Notes: generated by a model from the sequence alone, not told the origin. A stretch of 64,000 nt of DNA from Burkholderiales bacterium RIFCSPLOWO2_02_FULL_57_36 (GCA_001770855.1 MESE01000018.1:30261-94260), one strand, 5' to 3'; counted from the stretch's first letter, positions 46,101 to 55,389 are shown. Numbers and translations are program-made.

Positions 46101-46327
46101 GCCCGAAAGCAATGACAGTGGCGGTGATCATCGCCGGTCTGGTGCCCATCATGTATGGCACCGGCACAGGCTCGGAAGTGATGCAGCGCATCGCAGCGCC
46201 GATGGTCGGCGGGATGATTACCGCGCCGCTGTTGTCAATGTTTGTGGTGCCGGCCGTGTATCTCCTGCTGCGCCGGCGGCAACTGCGGACACAAATGCAA
46301 CCGAGCGCCTCGTTGAGTATGGCTTGA
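43166..46327 (+). CDS. cusA: Heavy-metal efflux RND transporter, CusA/CzcA family
   Basis: A 1053-residue RND pump of typical length. It has the N-terminal helix and [17 protein letters not shown], the TM4 charged region [13 protein letters not shown] with the proton-relay Asp/Glu, and the C-terminal half duplication with [18 protein letters not shown]. The [22 protein letters not shown] segment is typical of HME-RND. Context (CusB with a CusF domain, nearby copper genes) argues for Cu(I)/Ag(I) rather than Co/Zn/Cd. It begins with a four-base overlap with cusB. Confidence 0.92.
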   Translation: MIAKLIRWSIANRFLVLLATLMITAWGIWSLARTPLDAIPDLSDVQVIIRTTYPGQAPQIVENQVTYPLTTTMLSVPGAKTVRGYSFFGDSFVYILFEDGTDQYWARSRVLEYLNQVQSRLPPQARASLGPDATGVGWIYEYALVDRSGKMDLSQLRTLQDWFLKFELKTVPNVSEVASLGGMVRQYQIVLDPDKMRAYGIPHRKVVDAVRRANQETGGSVLELGEAEYMVRASGYLQSLDDFRKIPLSTTDAGVSVRLGDVARIQVGPEMRRGIAELDGEGEVAGGIIVMRSGKNALETIEAVKAKLEALKPSLPDGVEIIPTYDRSGLIKRAVSNLSEKLIEEFIVVALVCVIFLFHLRSALVAIVSLPLGILIAFIVMYYQGVNANIMSLGGIAIAIGAMVDAAVVMIENAHKHIEAWNHANPGEKLKGEDHWRVIGNAAAEVGPALFFSLLIIVLSFIPVFTLEAQEGRLFSPLAFTKTYAMAAAAGLAVTLIPVLMGYLIRGRIPEEQKNPLNRFLIAVYRPLLEGVLRFPKTTLLVAALLAAVTLWPMSRLGGEFMPPLDEGDLLYMPTALPGLSVGKVSELLQQTDRLIKTVPEVKSVFGKAGRAETATDPAPLEMFETTIQFKPRDQWRAGMTPAKLVEELDRVVKVPGLSNIWVPPIRNRIDMLATGIKSPVGVKVAGASLQEIDRITGEIEQAVKKVPGVSSALAERLTGGRYVDVNIDRDAAARYGLNIADVQSVVSAAIGGDNIGETIEGLQRFPISVRYPREVRDSVEKLRQLSVLTDRGAQIRLGDVAAIKINDGPPMLKSENARLSGWVYVDIRDRDLSSAVKEMQQVVAADVKLPAGYSISWSGQFEFMERATAKLKVVVPATLLIIFVLLYLTFGRFDEATLIMATLPFALAGGIWLLWLLDHNLSVAGGVGFIALAGVSAEFGVIMLLYLKQAWEARVAKGNISEVDLLDAIREGAVLRVRPKAMTVAVIIAGLVPIMYGTGTGSEVMQRIAAPMVGGMITAPLLSMFVVPAVYLLLRRRQLRTQMQPSASLSMA

Positions 46328-46465
46328 ATCGTGATGAAACTGCATCACACGCTTTTGTCGGTTCAGCGCATCACGCTTCGCGTGGGGCGTTCAACTGTGC
46401 TGTTCGTCAGGTTAAAACTATTGATGTAATCGGATGACGAGCGTGCAAACTACTGCGAGGTGTGA

Positions 46466-46654
46466 ATGATTTTTGGCGAGCAATGGGTGCCGATGGAGGT
46501 AATGAACACCATCTTCGCTTTATGGGCGGTCGCCGTTGTGATTGTTGTGGCGCTGCTTCTCTGGCTCAGGCATGTTGGACGTAAAAAGAAGTCCGGCGCA
46601 AGCGCCATGCATATGGTGAATCCTAAAAAACAAAATAGACGCAAGAAGCGTTGA
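46466..46654 (+). CDS. Small single-pass membrane protein
   Basis: A 62-residue protein with one hydrophobic helix (FALWAVAVVIVVALLLWL) and a highly basic C-terminus (KKQNRRKKR). GAGGTGTG lies just upstream of the ATG. It is 139 bases after cusA and on the same strand, so it may be the last gene of the cus transcript. No family is recognised. Confidence 0.55.
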   Translation: MIFGEQWVPMEVMNTIFALWAVAVVIVVALLLWLRHVGRKKKSGASAMHMVNPKKQNRRKKR

Positions 46655-46841
46655 AGAACCTTTTCGGACGCGCAGTATCAGCAATGCCGATAGTGGATGA
46701 AAAATATGAATATGCAAGACAACGAAAAGAAGCCGGATCAAGATGAAAAATGATTTCCCGCCACGGTTTCGGTACGGAAGTGCGATGAACGTACGCGTTC
46801 CGGAATTTTGCCTGATGAATCGCGGGCCGCACGCGTCGCTG

Positions 46842-47339
46842 TCATCGGTGCGCCTGCATTTGTCTGCGCTTGATCCACATCCCCGCAATGTAAAAAATTG
46901 CCGGAGGGAGAATCAGCATTTGCAGAATTGGAACAAGGCCGATATTTGTGCCGGGAATGATGGGCATGCCGGCGCTATATTCCCAGCGCTGCAAGAGGTG
47001 CATGGCGATCCATTCAATCGCAAGCGCGACAATCAGTCCGCTGCCCAGCATCACGCCATAGCCCTTGAATCCTGGATCGATGAACCAGTTCCACCGCCCG
47101 AAAGCGATCCGTCCGACCGCGTGGATGATCCAGAGAATGATGCCGTCCCCCAAGCTCGCGACGAAACAATGTTTCCAAATGTTTTCCCAGCTGTGAATGC
47201 CGGCATACAGCGGGCTTTGAGCGATTTCCCACACATAGTTCAATGCAACGGCGACGGTAAATATCGATGCGAAGTGCCAAAGCGGATTGATGCGATCGGG
47301 CTGGGGTCTCAACGCCACTACCTCCTGAAATGGATCCAA
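46842..47339 (-). CDS. Conserved hypothetical membrane protein
   Basis: A 165-residue protein with four or five hydrophobic segments, including HFASIFTVAVALNYVWEIAQ, SLGDGIILWIIHAVG and LQMLILPPAIFYIAGMW. Charged residues in the first membrane half (N-Y-V-W-E) are unusual and could be functional. No family is recognised with confidence. It is divergent from the PCu(A)C gene, and the shared 80-base region should contain both promoters. Confidence 0.65.
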   Translation of the reverse strand: MDPFQEVVALRPQPDRINPLWHFASIFTVAVALNYVWEIAQSPLYAGIHSWENIWKHCFVASLGDGIILWIIHAVGRIAFGRWNWFIDPGFKGYGVMLGSGLIVALAIEWIAMHLLQRWEYSAGMPIIPGTNIGLVPILQMLILPPAIFYIAGMWIKRRQMQAHR

Positions 47340-47418
47340 AAATGGAAGTTGAAGGAATTTTTATATTCGGTGACTTTAGCATGAATTTTCCGCAATGCTT
47401 TTTCGATAGGAGTTGGTA

Positions 47419-48033
47419 ATGAATGGGAACAGTGCAGTACCCCAGGCAGCCGGAGAGCTTGTCTATGGCTATGGCAATCGTGTTGCTTATGATGTCGATT
47501 CCTCCGCTGGAGCTCGACTTGATTTGCGGGTGAACGAAAATTTTTTGAAAATAGCAACGACGATGGCTGTCATGTCGCTTGTCGTAGTCTGCTCCATATT
47601 GACGGCGCATGCCGCCGACCAGAAGGACACGCGACCAAGTACGTCGATCGGTACGGCACATTCGCCCGCAATTTCGCACGCATGGGCGCGAGCGACGGTA
47701 CCCGGACAAGCGGTCGGCGCGGCGTACATGAAAATTTACAGCGCCGTCGATACGACCTTGACCGGCATCGAAAGCGATGTGTCTCGGTCTGTGGAAGTGC
47801 ACAGCATGCGTCATCAGAATGGCGTGATGCAAATGAGGGCGCAAAAACAACTCGAGGTACCGGCGGGCCAAAACGTCGATCTGGCGCCGGGCGGCATTCA
47901 TCTGATGCTGCTTGGATTAAAGAAGCCGTTAAAGGCCGGTGAATCGCTTCAGTTGAAGATGACGTTTGTCGATGGTGCCGGCAACAGGACGATCGTTCCC
48001 GTTCGTGTGCCGATTCGGCCGTTCGGGCAATAG
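47419..48033 (+). CDS. PCu(A)C-type periplasmic copper chaperone
   Basis: A 204-residue frame (from the ATG) whose last 135 residues are a PCu(A)C domain: ISHAWARATVPGQAVGAAYMKI, then VEVHSMRHQNGVMQMR and GGIHLMLLGLKKPLKAG, supplying the H(M)x10Mx21HxM-type copper ligands. The signal peptide (ATTMAVMSLVVVCSILTAHA) begins far inside, so the true start may be the GTG at 47530 or TTG at 47545; the leading 40 residues look non-coding in character. It would deliver Cu(I) to cytochrome oxidase together with the following SCO protein, 16 bases downstream. Confidence 0.85.
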   Translation: MNGNSAVPQAAGELVYGYGNRVAYDVDSSAGARLDLRVNENFLKIATTMAVMSLVVVCSILTAHAADQKDTRPSTSIGTAHSPAISHAWARATVPGQAVGAAYMKIYSAVDTTLTGIESDVSRSVEVHSMRHQNGVMQMRAQKQLEVPAGQNVDLAPGGIHLMLLGLKKPLKAGESLQLKMTFVDGAGNRTIVPVRVPIRPFGQ

Positions 48034-48049
48034 ACGGAGATTTTGACTC

Positions 48050-48643
48050 ATGAAGAAGCTCTATCAGGTAATCACTTTACTGATCCTTGCGTTTCTACTG
48101 GCCGCATGCGACAAGGCAGACCCGCCGCAGAAATTTTCCGCTGTCGACATCACAGGCAGTCCGTGGGGTAAAGACTTTCATCTAACTGACCATAATGGAC
48201 AGGCAAGAAGCGTCGCCGACTTCAAAGGGAAAGCGGTCGTACTGTTTTTCGGCTACACGAATTGCCCCGATATGTGTCCGATGACGATGTACAAGCTGGC
48301 GATGGCGATGGAAAAACTCGGCAAGGATGCTGAACGCGTGCAGGTGCTGTTTGTCACGCTCGATCCGAAACGCGATACGCCAAAAATTCTGAAGCAATAT
48401 GCGCCCGCTTTCCATCCGAGCTTTTTGGGTATGGTTGGCGATGAACAAACGACGCAGGAAATTGCGAAAGAATTCAAGATTTTTTATCAACACCAGAAGC
48501 CGGGCGAGAACGGGTTTTATACGGTCGACCATATGGGACCGAGTTTTGTGTTCGACCCGCAAGGCCGGTTGCGTCTGTTTATCGCGGATCAGCATTCGGC
48601 TGACATGATTGCGCAGGATTTGCGCACCTTGTTGAAAGGGTAG
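48050..48643 (+). CDS. SCO family copper-binding lipoprotein
   Basis: A 197-residue protein with a lipoprotein signal (lipobox LLAAC, Cys at 20) and a thioredoxin-fold SCO domain. The copper motif CxxxC is CPDMC in FFGYTNCPDMCP, and the conserved His lies in VDHMGPSFVFDP. SCO1/SenC proteins reduce or load the CuA site of cytochrome oxidase. Its pairing with PCu(A)C is typical. Confidence 0.92.
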   Translation: MKKLYQVITLLILAFLLAACDKADPPQKFSAVDITGSPWGKDFHLTDHNGQARSVADFKGKAVVLFFGYTNCPDMCPMTMYKLAMAMEKLGKDAERVQVLFVTLDPKRDTPKILKQYAPAFHPSFLGMVGDEQTTQEIAKEFKIFYQHQKPGENGFYTVDHMGPSFVFDPQGRLRLFIADQHSADMIAQDLRTLLKG

Positions 48644-48651
48644 GACACAAC

Positions 48652-50613
48652 GTGCGCTTCTTCAATATTCTCCGAAACGGTCTGTTGATTGGTTTGCTCA
48701 TCGGCCTATATCCGTTAGCGAGCAGCGCGCAGGAAGCTGGCGCGCTTGCTTTCGCAATAGCAGACAACACGGCGTCGGATACGAGCCCATTGCAGTCTTT
48801 GAAAAAGTTGTTCGGCGGAGACAGTCAGCCGGAATTGCTGCCGCCCGAGCAAGCCTTTACAGTAAAGGTACGCGTCAGGGATGCCAGCAGCCTGATCGCT
48901 GAATTTGTGCCCGCCAAAGGCTACTATCTTTATCGCGACAGACTCAGTTTCAAGATCATTGAGCCCGCGATGATGAAGGTGGCCGGCGTGAACCTGCCGC
49001 CGGGGGAAATGAAATCCGATCCTACGTTCGGTCAGGTTGAGGTCTACCACACGTCCTTTGAAGCCATCGTCCAGCTGAATCGGCCGGCGGATGCGGCACC
49101 CGACGGCCGGCTCCATTTCAGTTATCAGGGTTGTGCGGATATCGGTGTCTGCTATCCGCCGATCGATAAAACATTTGATTTTGTGCTGCCGGCGACGCTT
49201 GTTGCAGACAGCAACAAGCCGAATACTTTTCCTTCCGGTCAACGGCCCGAAACATCGGAACGCAACGTAGACAAAGCGCGAGTGAGTTCCACGTCCGTAT
49301 CGGGCATCGTCGGCTGGCTGGACCCCGACAGGGCTGCTACGTTATTCGAGGCCAGTAGTTTTTGGTGGGTGGTCGCAGGATTTTTCGGCTTTGGAGTACT
49401 GCTTTCGCTGACGCCGTGCGTATGGCCGATGTTTCCGATCTTGTCCGGCATCATCGCAGGGCAGGGCGCATCGATCAGCAAGACCCGTGCCTTCTGGTTG
49501 TCGGCATCTTATGTGTTGGGAATGGCGCTTACCTATGCTGCGGTTGGCGTCGCAGCCGGCTTGAGCGGCTCATTGTTATCGACCACATTGCAAACGCCTT
49601 GGGCCTTGGGCGGCATGGCGGCGCTATTCGTCGTGCTTGCATTATCGATGTTCGGGTTTTATGAACTTCAGTTGCCGGCATTTCTGCAAAGCCGCGTCGC
49701 AACGGCAAGCAACCGGATCAGCAAGCGTACGTCAGCCAGCGTATTTGCAATGGGTGTGGTTTCTGCGATCATCGTCGGGCCGTGCATTGCCGCGCCTTTG
49801 GCCGGCGCGCTGTTGTACATCGGCCAAACCCAGGACGTCGTACTGGGCGGCACGGCCTTGTTCGCGATGGCGCTTGGCAAAGGCATACCGCTGCTTGTGG
49901 TCGGGACCTCATTGGGAAGCTTGTTGCCGCGTTCAGGAACATGGATGAAGTCGATCAAGGTGTTCCTGGGCGTGCTGCTGCTTGCCGCCGCACTCTGGAT
50001 CATTTCTCCCTTTATCCCGCTTTCAATCAGCATGGCGCTGGCCGGCGTCCTCCTCATTCTTTACGCGATCCATCTGCGCGCATTCGATGCGTTGCCATCG
50101 GATGCCGGCGGGTTCGCAAGGCTGGGTAAAGGCTTGGGCGTGATCGGGTTCATGATCGGCGCCATCTATCTGGCCGGCACCTTCAGCGGAAGCCGTAGTT
50201 TTCTGCAGCCGCTGGCCGGCATCAGTGGAAACATCGGGAACAAAACGCTGGCACTGCTGCCATTCGAACGGATAAAGAGCGTCGAAGAACTGGATGCAAG
50301 GCTGCAGCAAGCAGCCGGCCGCCATGTGATGCTGGATTTTTATGCCGACTGGTGTGTCAGCTGCAAGGAAATGGAGCACTTCACGTTTTCCGATCCCGCG
50401 GTCAGGGCCAAGCTGCAAAACGTCGTGTTGCTTCAGGCAGACGTCACCGCCAATTCGGCTGCAGACAAGCAACTGCTTGCGCGATTCGGCTTGTTCGGCC
50501 CACCGGGAATTATTTTTTTCGATCGAGCGGGACAGGAAATCAAGGGCCGTCGGGTGATCGGATTCATGAATGCGAACCGGTTTGTCAATTTATTGAATGA
50601 AGTGCTTTTGTAG
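48652..50613 (+). CDS. dsbD: Protein-disulfide reductase DsbD
   Basis: A 653-residue protein of the three-domain DsbD type: a signal peptide, a periplasmic alpha domain (residues about 45-185, with the redox Cys pair around GCADIGVCYPP), a membrane domain of eight helices (Cys in LTPCVWPMFP and VGPCIAAPL), and a C-terminal thioredoxin domain with DWCVSCKEME. It carries electrons from cytoplasmic thioredoxin to the periplasm, here most plausibly to reduce SCO or other copper-centre cysteines. It starts 8 bases after the SCO gene, using GTG at 48652. Confidence 0.92.
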   Translation: MRFFNILRNGLLIGLLIGLYPLASSAQEAGALAFAIADNTASDTSPLQSLKKLFGGDSQPELLPPEQAFTVKVRVRDASSLIAEFVPAKGYYLYRDRLSFKIIEPAMMKVAGVNLPPGEMKSDPTFGQVEVYHTSFEAIVQLNRPADAAPDGRLHFSYQGCADIGVCYPPIDKTFDFVLPATLVADSNKPNTFPSGQRPETSERNVDKARVSSTSVSGIVGWLDPDRAATLFEASSFWWVVAGFFGFGVLLSLTPCVWPMFPILSGIIAGQGASISKTRAFWLSASYVLGMALTYAAVGVAAGLSGSLLSTTLQTPWALGGMAALFVVLALSMFGFYELQLPAFLQSRVATASNRISKRTSASVFAMGVVSAIIVGPCIAAPLAGALLYIGQTQDVVLGGTALFAMALGKGIPLLVVGTSLGSLLPRSGTWMKSIKVFLGVLLLAAALWIISPFIPLSISMALAGVLLILYAIHLRAFDALPSDAGGFARLGKGLGVIGFMIGAIYLAGTFSGSRSFLQPLAGISGNIGNKTLALLPFERIKSVEELDARLQQAAGRHVMLDFYADWCVSCKEMEHFTFSDPAVRAKLQNVVLLQADVTANSAADKQLLARFGLFGPPGIIFFDRAGQEIKGRRVIGFMNANRFVNLLNEVLL

Positions 50614-50632
50614 CGCAAATGGAGAACCATTT

Positions 50633-51538
50633 ATGGTGGATTTAATCATGACGATAAAGCAAAGACGCCAATCTCTTCGCAGTCTTTGGCGGCTGCTAGG
50701 CATGGCAGCAGTGTTTGTCACCATACTTGCAGGTCATGGCTTAGCTGGCGCAGCAGCGTCAACTTCATTTAAAGACCGGATAGTTGCGCTCGAATTTGAT
50801 AGTGCAACCGGCACGCTGTTAAAAGCGACCGCCAAGACGCTTTCCCAAAGTAACGATCAGGGCCAGACATGGACAAGGGTTGCCTTGCCGCCCTCTGCGG
50901 CAAAAGCCGACGTGGCCGCAGTTGCGATCTCAGCCGGGGATAAGCGCGTTTTATACATTGCGGGTCCCGGTTTGGGCGTTTTTCGCACCAAGGACGGCGG
51001 GCGCAGCTGGACTGCAGCAAACCAGGGTTTACCCAACCGAAGGGTCGTGGCATTGACCACGCATGCAGACCAAGCGGACACGGTGTATGCCTATGTGACT
51101 GGGAAAGGTATTTTCCGCAGTCAAGATGCCGGTGCGCGCTGGCGTCTGATGGATCGGGGACCGCGCGAGAAAATCTTGCACTTCGTCCATTCCAACATGC
51201 CCGGCAGCATGGAGACAGGCTGGCTCTTTGCCGCCACTTCCGAAGGTGTACGCCGTTCGATGGATTGTTTCTGCGGCTGGCATAAAGCTGGCGAACTGGT
51301 CGGCAAGGTCGAGTCTGTGGCCTACGATCCGGATGAGCCGCAGCGCGTCTACGCGGGTACCGCGAAAGGACTTTTTGTCAGCGCTGATGGCGGAGAGCAA
51401 TGGACGAGCATGAAGTCGCCGGCCTCTGTTATTACCGCGTTGACTGCCGCGCCTTCGGGTGTGTTGTATGCCGGTGCCAATGGCAGCTTGTTCCTCAGCC
51501 GCGATCGCGGCGAAACATGGGAGAAAGTCGATGCATAG
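50633..51538 (+). CDS. Secreted BNR/sialidase-like repeat protein
   Basis: A 301-residue exported protein with repeated bacterial neuraminidase-type motifs: SNDQGQTWTRV, RTKDGGRSWTAA, RSQDAGARWRLM, SADGGEQWTSM and LSRDRGETWEKV, forming a probable beta-propeller. The ATG at 50633 has GGAG at 50621 and precedes the signal sequence. There is a distinctive CFCGW segment near the middle. It overlaps the dsbD and cytochrome c neighbours in spacing, so it belongs to the same operon. A photosystem-assembly YCF48-like or metal-sensing function is possible, not shown. Confidence 0.78.
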   Translation: MVDLIMTIKQRRQSLRSLWRLLGMAAVFVTILAGHGLAGAAASTSFKDRIVALEFDSATGTLLKATAKTLSQSNDQGQTWTRVALPPSAAKADVAAVAISAGDKRVLYIAGPGLGVFRTKDGGRSWTAANQGLPNRRVVALTTHADQADTVYAYVTGKGIFRSQDAGARWRLMDRGPREKILHFVHSNMPGSMETGWLFAATSEGVRRSMDCFCGWHKAGELVGKVESVAYDPDEPQRVYAGTAKGLFVSADGGEQWTSMKSPASVITALTAAPSGVLYAGANGSLFLSRDRGETWEKVDA

Positions 51539-51989
51539 CATCCCGCTTGGCGTGGTTGCCGGGTTGCTCAGCGTGGCGGCACTGACGCACGCCGCCAAAC
51601 CGCCCCCGTCGTCGGCGAACCAGCAGCGAATCGGCGCTGGCCGCCTGATCTACCAGCAGTATTGTGCATCGTGTCACGGTGCAAAAGGCGAAGGCAAGCC
51701 TGGCTGGCAACAGCGTGACGCACAAGGTGAATTGCCGCCGCCGCCGCACGGGCCGGAAGGCCATACCTGGAAACATGCTGATGGCATGCTGTATCGCATC
51801 ATTCGGGACGGCTGGCGCGATCCTTTCAACAAGACGAAGCGACAGACCATGCCTGCATATGGACAGACGCTGGCACCAGGCGAAATACGGGCCGTCATTA
51901 CTTACCTGAAAACACTATGGACTCCGGAGCAAAGGCGTATCCAGCGCGAAGAAAGCCGGCGTCAGCCTTTTCCGCCCGAGGCGCAATGA
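51531..51989 (+). CDS. Class I cytochrome c
   Basis: A 152-residue exported protein with a signal peptide (LGVVAGLLSVAALTHA) and one haem-binding CASCH motif at YQQYCASCHGAKGEG. The distal Met is likely the M in KRQTMPAYGQTL, matching class I cytochrome c. The ATG at 51531 overlaps the end of the BNR gene by eight bases. It may accept electrons from the copper oxidase system in the periplasm; this is inference. Confidence 0.85.
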   Translation: MHSIPLGVVAGLLSVAALTHAAKPPPSSANQQRIGAGRLIYQQYCASCHGAKGEGKPGWQQRDAQGELPPPPHGPEGHTWKHADGMLYRIIRDGWRDPFNKTKRQTMPAYGQTLAPGEIRAVITYLKTLWTPEQRRIQREESRRQPFPPEAQ

Positions 51990-52081
51990 GCCTTTTTGTG
52001 GAGACGATGTAACGCTTCATTTCACAACTATTGATGTGGCACGAATAAGTATGGAGCCGCATCCCCTCACTTGCAGTGCGC

Positions 52082-52142
52082 GTCCTGGCCTGCAGGCCAG
52101 GACCGTTACGCAGGCGGACGATATATCGTCCGAAACCCCTGC
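52082..52142 (-). repeat. Palindromic element core, diverged copy of the MITE core
   Basis: Read on the minus strand it is: box GCAGGGGTTTC (52142-52132), a 16-bp perfect palindrome GGACGATATATCGTCC (52116-52131), box GCCTGCGTAACG (52104-52115) and a 22-bp perfect palindrome (52082-52103). Boxes and palindrome lengths equal those at 61550-61610, but the palindrome sequences differ. A further hairpin, CCCTCTCCCAGAGGG, is adjacent at 52154. It lies between the cytochrome c and DUF411 genes. Confidence 0.75.
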
Positions 52143-52239
52143 TCCACCCCCGGCCCTCTCCCAGAGGGCTGAGGGTGAGAAATGGGCACGATGAAATAGA
52201 GACTTCATCGTGCCGGATCAATAATGACCAAGGAGAACG

Positions 52240-52680
52240 ATGATGAAAACCTGGAAAAAAACGATCTTTATGACATTACTCGTGGGTACGCAGCTGCCGG
52301 CACTTGCTGCGGGGATCCCGGTAAATTTGTATAAGAATCCGCACTGCGGCTGCTGCGATGTCTATGCTGAACATCTCAAGACAAACGGCTTTGAAGTAAA
52401 GATGATTAATACCAATGACATGGCATCCGTGAAACAAAAGTACAGCGTTCCTGAAAAACTGGAAGGCTGCCATACCGCCACGATCAACGGTTACGTGTTC
52501 GAGGGCCTTATTCCAGCCGAACACATCAAGCGCGTATTGACAGAGCGCCTTCCGCTTAAAGGATTGTCTGTTCCGGGCATGCCGGTCGGAGCGCCGGGCA
52601 TGCCCGGAAATAAAAAAGGACCGATCCACGTTTACTATCTGAGCACTTCATCCAGTCCGAAAATTTTTGCAAGCTTTTAG
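52240..52680 (+). CDS. DUF411 domain-containing protein
   Basis: A 146-residue exported protein with a signal peptide (MMKTWKKTIFMTLLVGTQLPALAAG) and a thioredoxin-like DUF411 domain: LYKNPHCGCCDVYAEHLK with a CGCC motif, a later EGCHTATINGYVFEG and PLKGLSVPGMPVGAPGMPG, rich in Met/Gly. DUF411 proteins are common in copper and silver resistance loci and are assumed to bind metal with the CxCC and Cys residues. Confidence 0.88.
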   Translation: MMKTWKKTIFMTLLVGTQLPALAAGIPVNLYKNPHCGCCDVYAEHLKTNGFEVKMINTNDMASVKQKYSVPEKLEGCHTATINGYVFEGLIPAEHIKRVLTERLPLKGLSVPGMPVGAPGMPGNKKGPIHVYYLSTSSSPKIFASF

Positions 52681-52827
52681 TGCAGGTAGAAAGAATGTGG
52701 AAGCGCTCAGCACGCCTCCTAATAGACTGTGGTGATTCCACCGCGGCGCGCTATGCGAATAATTCAGCGGGTGTATCCAACATCCACTGGCGGATGGAGC
52801 ACATCAACGTTTTTTCGAAAGGTTTAA

Positions 52828-53805
52828 ATGATGAAAATGACGACACGCTTCAAAACGCTCACGCTGGTCGCCAGCGCGGCACTTGCCGGCGCGTTTTCAG
52901 CCGGCTGCGACAAGACGCCGGAAGCGCCTGCAAGCCCGGCCGCTGTTTCTCAGGCACCGGCAGCCAACCCATCTGCTATCAAAAAGGAAAAGGTCGAACT
53001 GGTACACGTTCATGGACTGTCATATAACCCGGACGGCAGCAAAATCCTGATTCCAAGTCATCATGGATTGGCCGTGTTTGACGGCTCCGGCTGGTCGAAG
53101 GCGCCGGGGCCGCAACATGACTACATGGGTTTTTCGGCTACCCAAAATGCGATCTATAGCAGCGGTCATCCGGCACAGGGATCGGGCTTGGTCAATCCTT
53201 TCGGACTGATCAAGAGCACCGACGGCGGCCAAACCTGGCAAAAGCTGGGCATGGAAGGGGAGTCGGATTTTCATATACTCGGGACCGGCTACGAAACCGG
53301 CGCCATTTATGTCGTAAGCGCCAATTCAAACTCCAAAATGAAGAAGCCGGGAATTTATTTCACTGTCAATGACGGCTTCTCATGGCAGCGGGCCACGGCA
53401 AAAGGTCTGGAGAACTATCCACGAAGTCTGGCTGTCCATCCATCGGACCCGAAGGCCGTTGCAGCGGGTGCGGAAAAAGGGCTGTACCTGTCGCGGGATG
53501 CCGGCGAGACATTTCAGAAAATCGCCGATGGCGAAATCGCGGGAACATTTTTTGACTTGAACGGACAACATCTCTGGTTCAGCACGGCCAACGGACAGCC
53601 TGCGTTACGCCGTTTCGATCTGGATGGCAAACAAGTCGACAACGTGGTTTTGCCGGCGATGGAAAATGATGCGGTGGCCTATATCACCCAGAATCCGGTA
53701 AAGCGGAACGAGTATGCGATAGCGACATATCAACGCAGCGTGTACATAAGCCCGGATGAAGGAAAGAGCTGGAAACAAATTGCCGACAAGGGGCAATCTC
53801 TTTGA
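52828..53805 (+). CDS. F510_1955-like BNR-repeat lipoprotein
   Basis: A 325-residue lipoprotein with signal and lipobox (AGAFSAGC). The mature part starts VELVHVHGLSYNPDGSKIL and IPSHHGLAVFDG, typical of the F510_1955 glycosylhydrolase-like family, and has repeated K-S-T-D-G-G-Q-T-W and S-R-D-A-G-E-T-F blades of a beta-propeller. It has many His near the N-terminal pattern, and the neighbours are copper genes, so a metal-linked role is possible; catalytic glycosidase activity is unlikely to be established by this sequence. Confidence 0.8.
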   Translation: MMKMTTRFKTLTLVASAALAGAFSAGCDKTPEAPASPAAVSQAPAANPSAIKKEKVELVHVHGLSYNPDGSKILIPSHHGLAVFDGSGWSKAPGPQHDYMGFSATQNAIYSSGHPAQGSGLVNPFGLIKSTDGGQTWQKLGMEGESDFHILGTGYETGAIYVVSANSNSKMKKPGIYFTVNDGFSWQRATAKGLENYPRSLAVHPSDPKAVAAGAEKGLYLSRDAGETFQKIADGEIAGTFFDLNGQHLWFSTANGQPALRRFDLDGKQVDNVVLPAMENDAVAYITQNPVKRNEYAIATYQRSVYISPDEGKSWKQIADKGQSL

Positions 53806-53883
53806 AGTGAGGCGGTTTGAATTGGTTCTTTGTTTATGGGATTCTTTAGCCTGACTGACAACCAGACATAGGAAAACTGAATC

Positions 53884-55389
53884 ATGCTGACACGCAGACG
53901 GTTTCTTGGTGCAACAGCAGCGGCACTGGCTGCGCCACTCCCTGCTCGCTACGCTCTTGGCGACGATGCCGACCTGGTGCTGCGGCTGACTGCCGAGGCG
54001 GGCAGCGTCCCGCTCTGGAAAGGAACGCGGACGCGAGTGCTGCGTTACGGCGCCACCGTGATGCGCGGCCGCACCGATGCGGTCAAGCCCACGGGCGGCG
54101 CTTTCGGGCCGACGCTCGAACTGAAACGCGGCGAACGGGTAAGAATCCATTTCCGCAATCGTATGAAAGGTCCATCGATCGTTCACTGGCACGGGATGCT
54201 GGTGCCCGAGGAAGCGGACGGTCACCCTCGTTTTGCAGTAGAAGCGGGCGGCGAGTACGTCTACGAGTTTACCGTGCGCAATCCCGCCGGCACCTATCTG
54301 TACCATCCGCATCCGCACGGCATGTCAGGCGCGCAGGTGTACTACGGTCTCGCGGGATTGCTGGTCGTGCGTGAACCGGATGAGCGGGACCGCGGTTTGC
54401 CGGCCGTCGAGCATGAACTCGCGCTCGCGATACAGGACCGTCAGGCAGGTGCAGATAACCAGTTTATGTTCCGGCGCATGATGATGGATCGCATGAACGG
54501 CGTATTCGGCAACAGGGTGCTGGTAAACGGCAAGCCCGATGCTGCGTTCAAGGTGGCGCGGAGGCCTTATCGCTTGCGGCTTGCCAATGTTTCCAATGCC
54601 CGGATCTACAAGCTTGCCTGGTCCGATGGCAGGCCGATGCGGGTGATCGCCACCGATAACGGGTTACTCTCGTCCGACGAGGGGCCGAAAGTGGTGCCCT
54701 ATGTAACGCTCGCGCCGTTCGAACGCGTCGAGCTGCTGGAAGACTTTGGCGAGCGTCGCAGCGGGACGGAGATTGCACTCGTTAGCGGTGCGTTCTCAGT
54801 GAGGTCCGGCATGATGGGCGGGGGTATGGGTGGCGGGATGATGGGTGGCATGATGGGCGGTATGGGTGGAATGATGGGCGGTGACCAGGGATGAGAACTT
54901 TCGGTTGCCCGTTTTACCGTCGGGTCAGGATCACGTGTACGCGGTGGATCATTGGTTCTGCCGGCAGTTGCCACATCGACCGGCACAGATCCTGTCGTTG
55001 AACTGCGGACCCAGCTCTCCTTCCGCCGCATGCAGGGTTTCATGAACGGCCGATCCTTTGACATGACCGGGTTTGCTGACGATGAGCGGATGCCGCTCGG
55101 CAAACCGGTGAGCTGGACGTTTACCAACGATGGGCCGGGAATGGCGATGCCGCATCCGATGCATGTGCACGGCGTGCGCTTCCGTATCCTTGAACGCGTG
55201 GGTGGCGAGGCGGCGGACGATCTGCGTGAAGGGATCGTTTCGGCGGGATTCAATGATACCTTCATGATCCTGTCCGGCGAGAGCATACGACTGGCGTTCA
55301 CACCAACGGAGCCCGGCCTGTTCATGTATCACTGCCACAATCTGGAACACGAAGACAGCGGCATGATGCGCAATTTCCATGTTGGGTGA
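53884..55389 (+). pseudogene. Multicopper oxidase interrupted by an in-frame TGA
   Basis: The frame from 53884 encodes a Tat-type signal (MLTRRRFLGATAAALAAP) and the first cupredoxin domain, with copper ligands HWHG at residues 101-104 and HPHPHG at 141-146, then a Met/Gly-rich loop (about 310-333). A TGA at 54892-54894 (codon 337) stops it, and the same frame then continues without any shift through the last domain, with HPMHVHG at 424 and HCHNLEH-x4-M at 483-494. The two T1 ligand motifs therefore lie beyond the stop. It is read as a nonsense-disrupted gene; readthrough or a sequence error are alternatives. Confidence 0.82.

Noticed and set aside
54892..54894. Selenocysteine at the TGA in the multicopper oxidase
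   Set aside because: No Cys or Sec site is expected at this position of the family, and no SECIS-like hairpin is obvious directly downstream.
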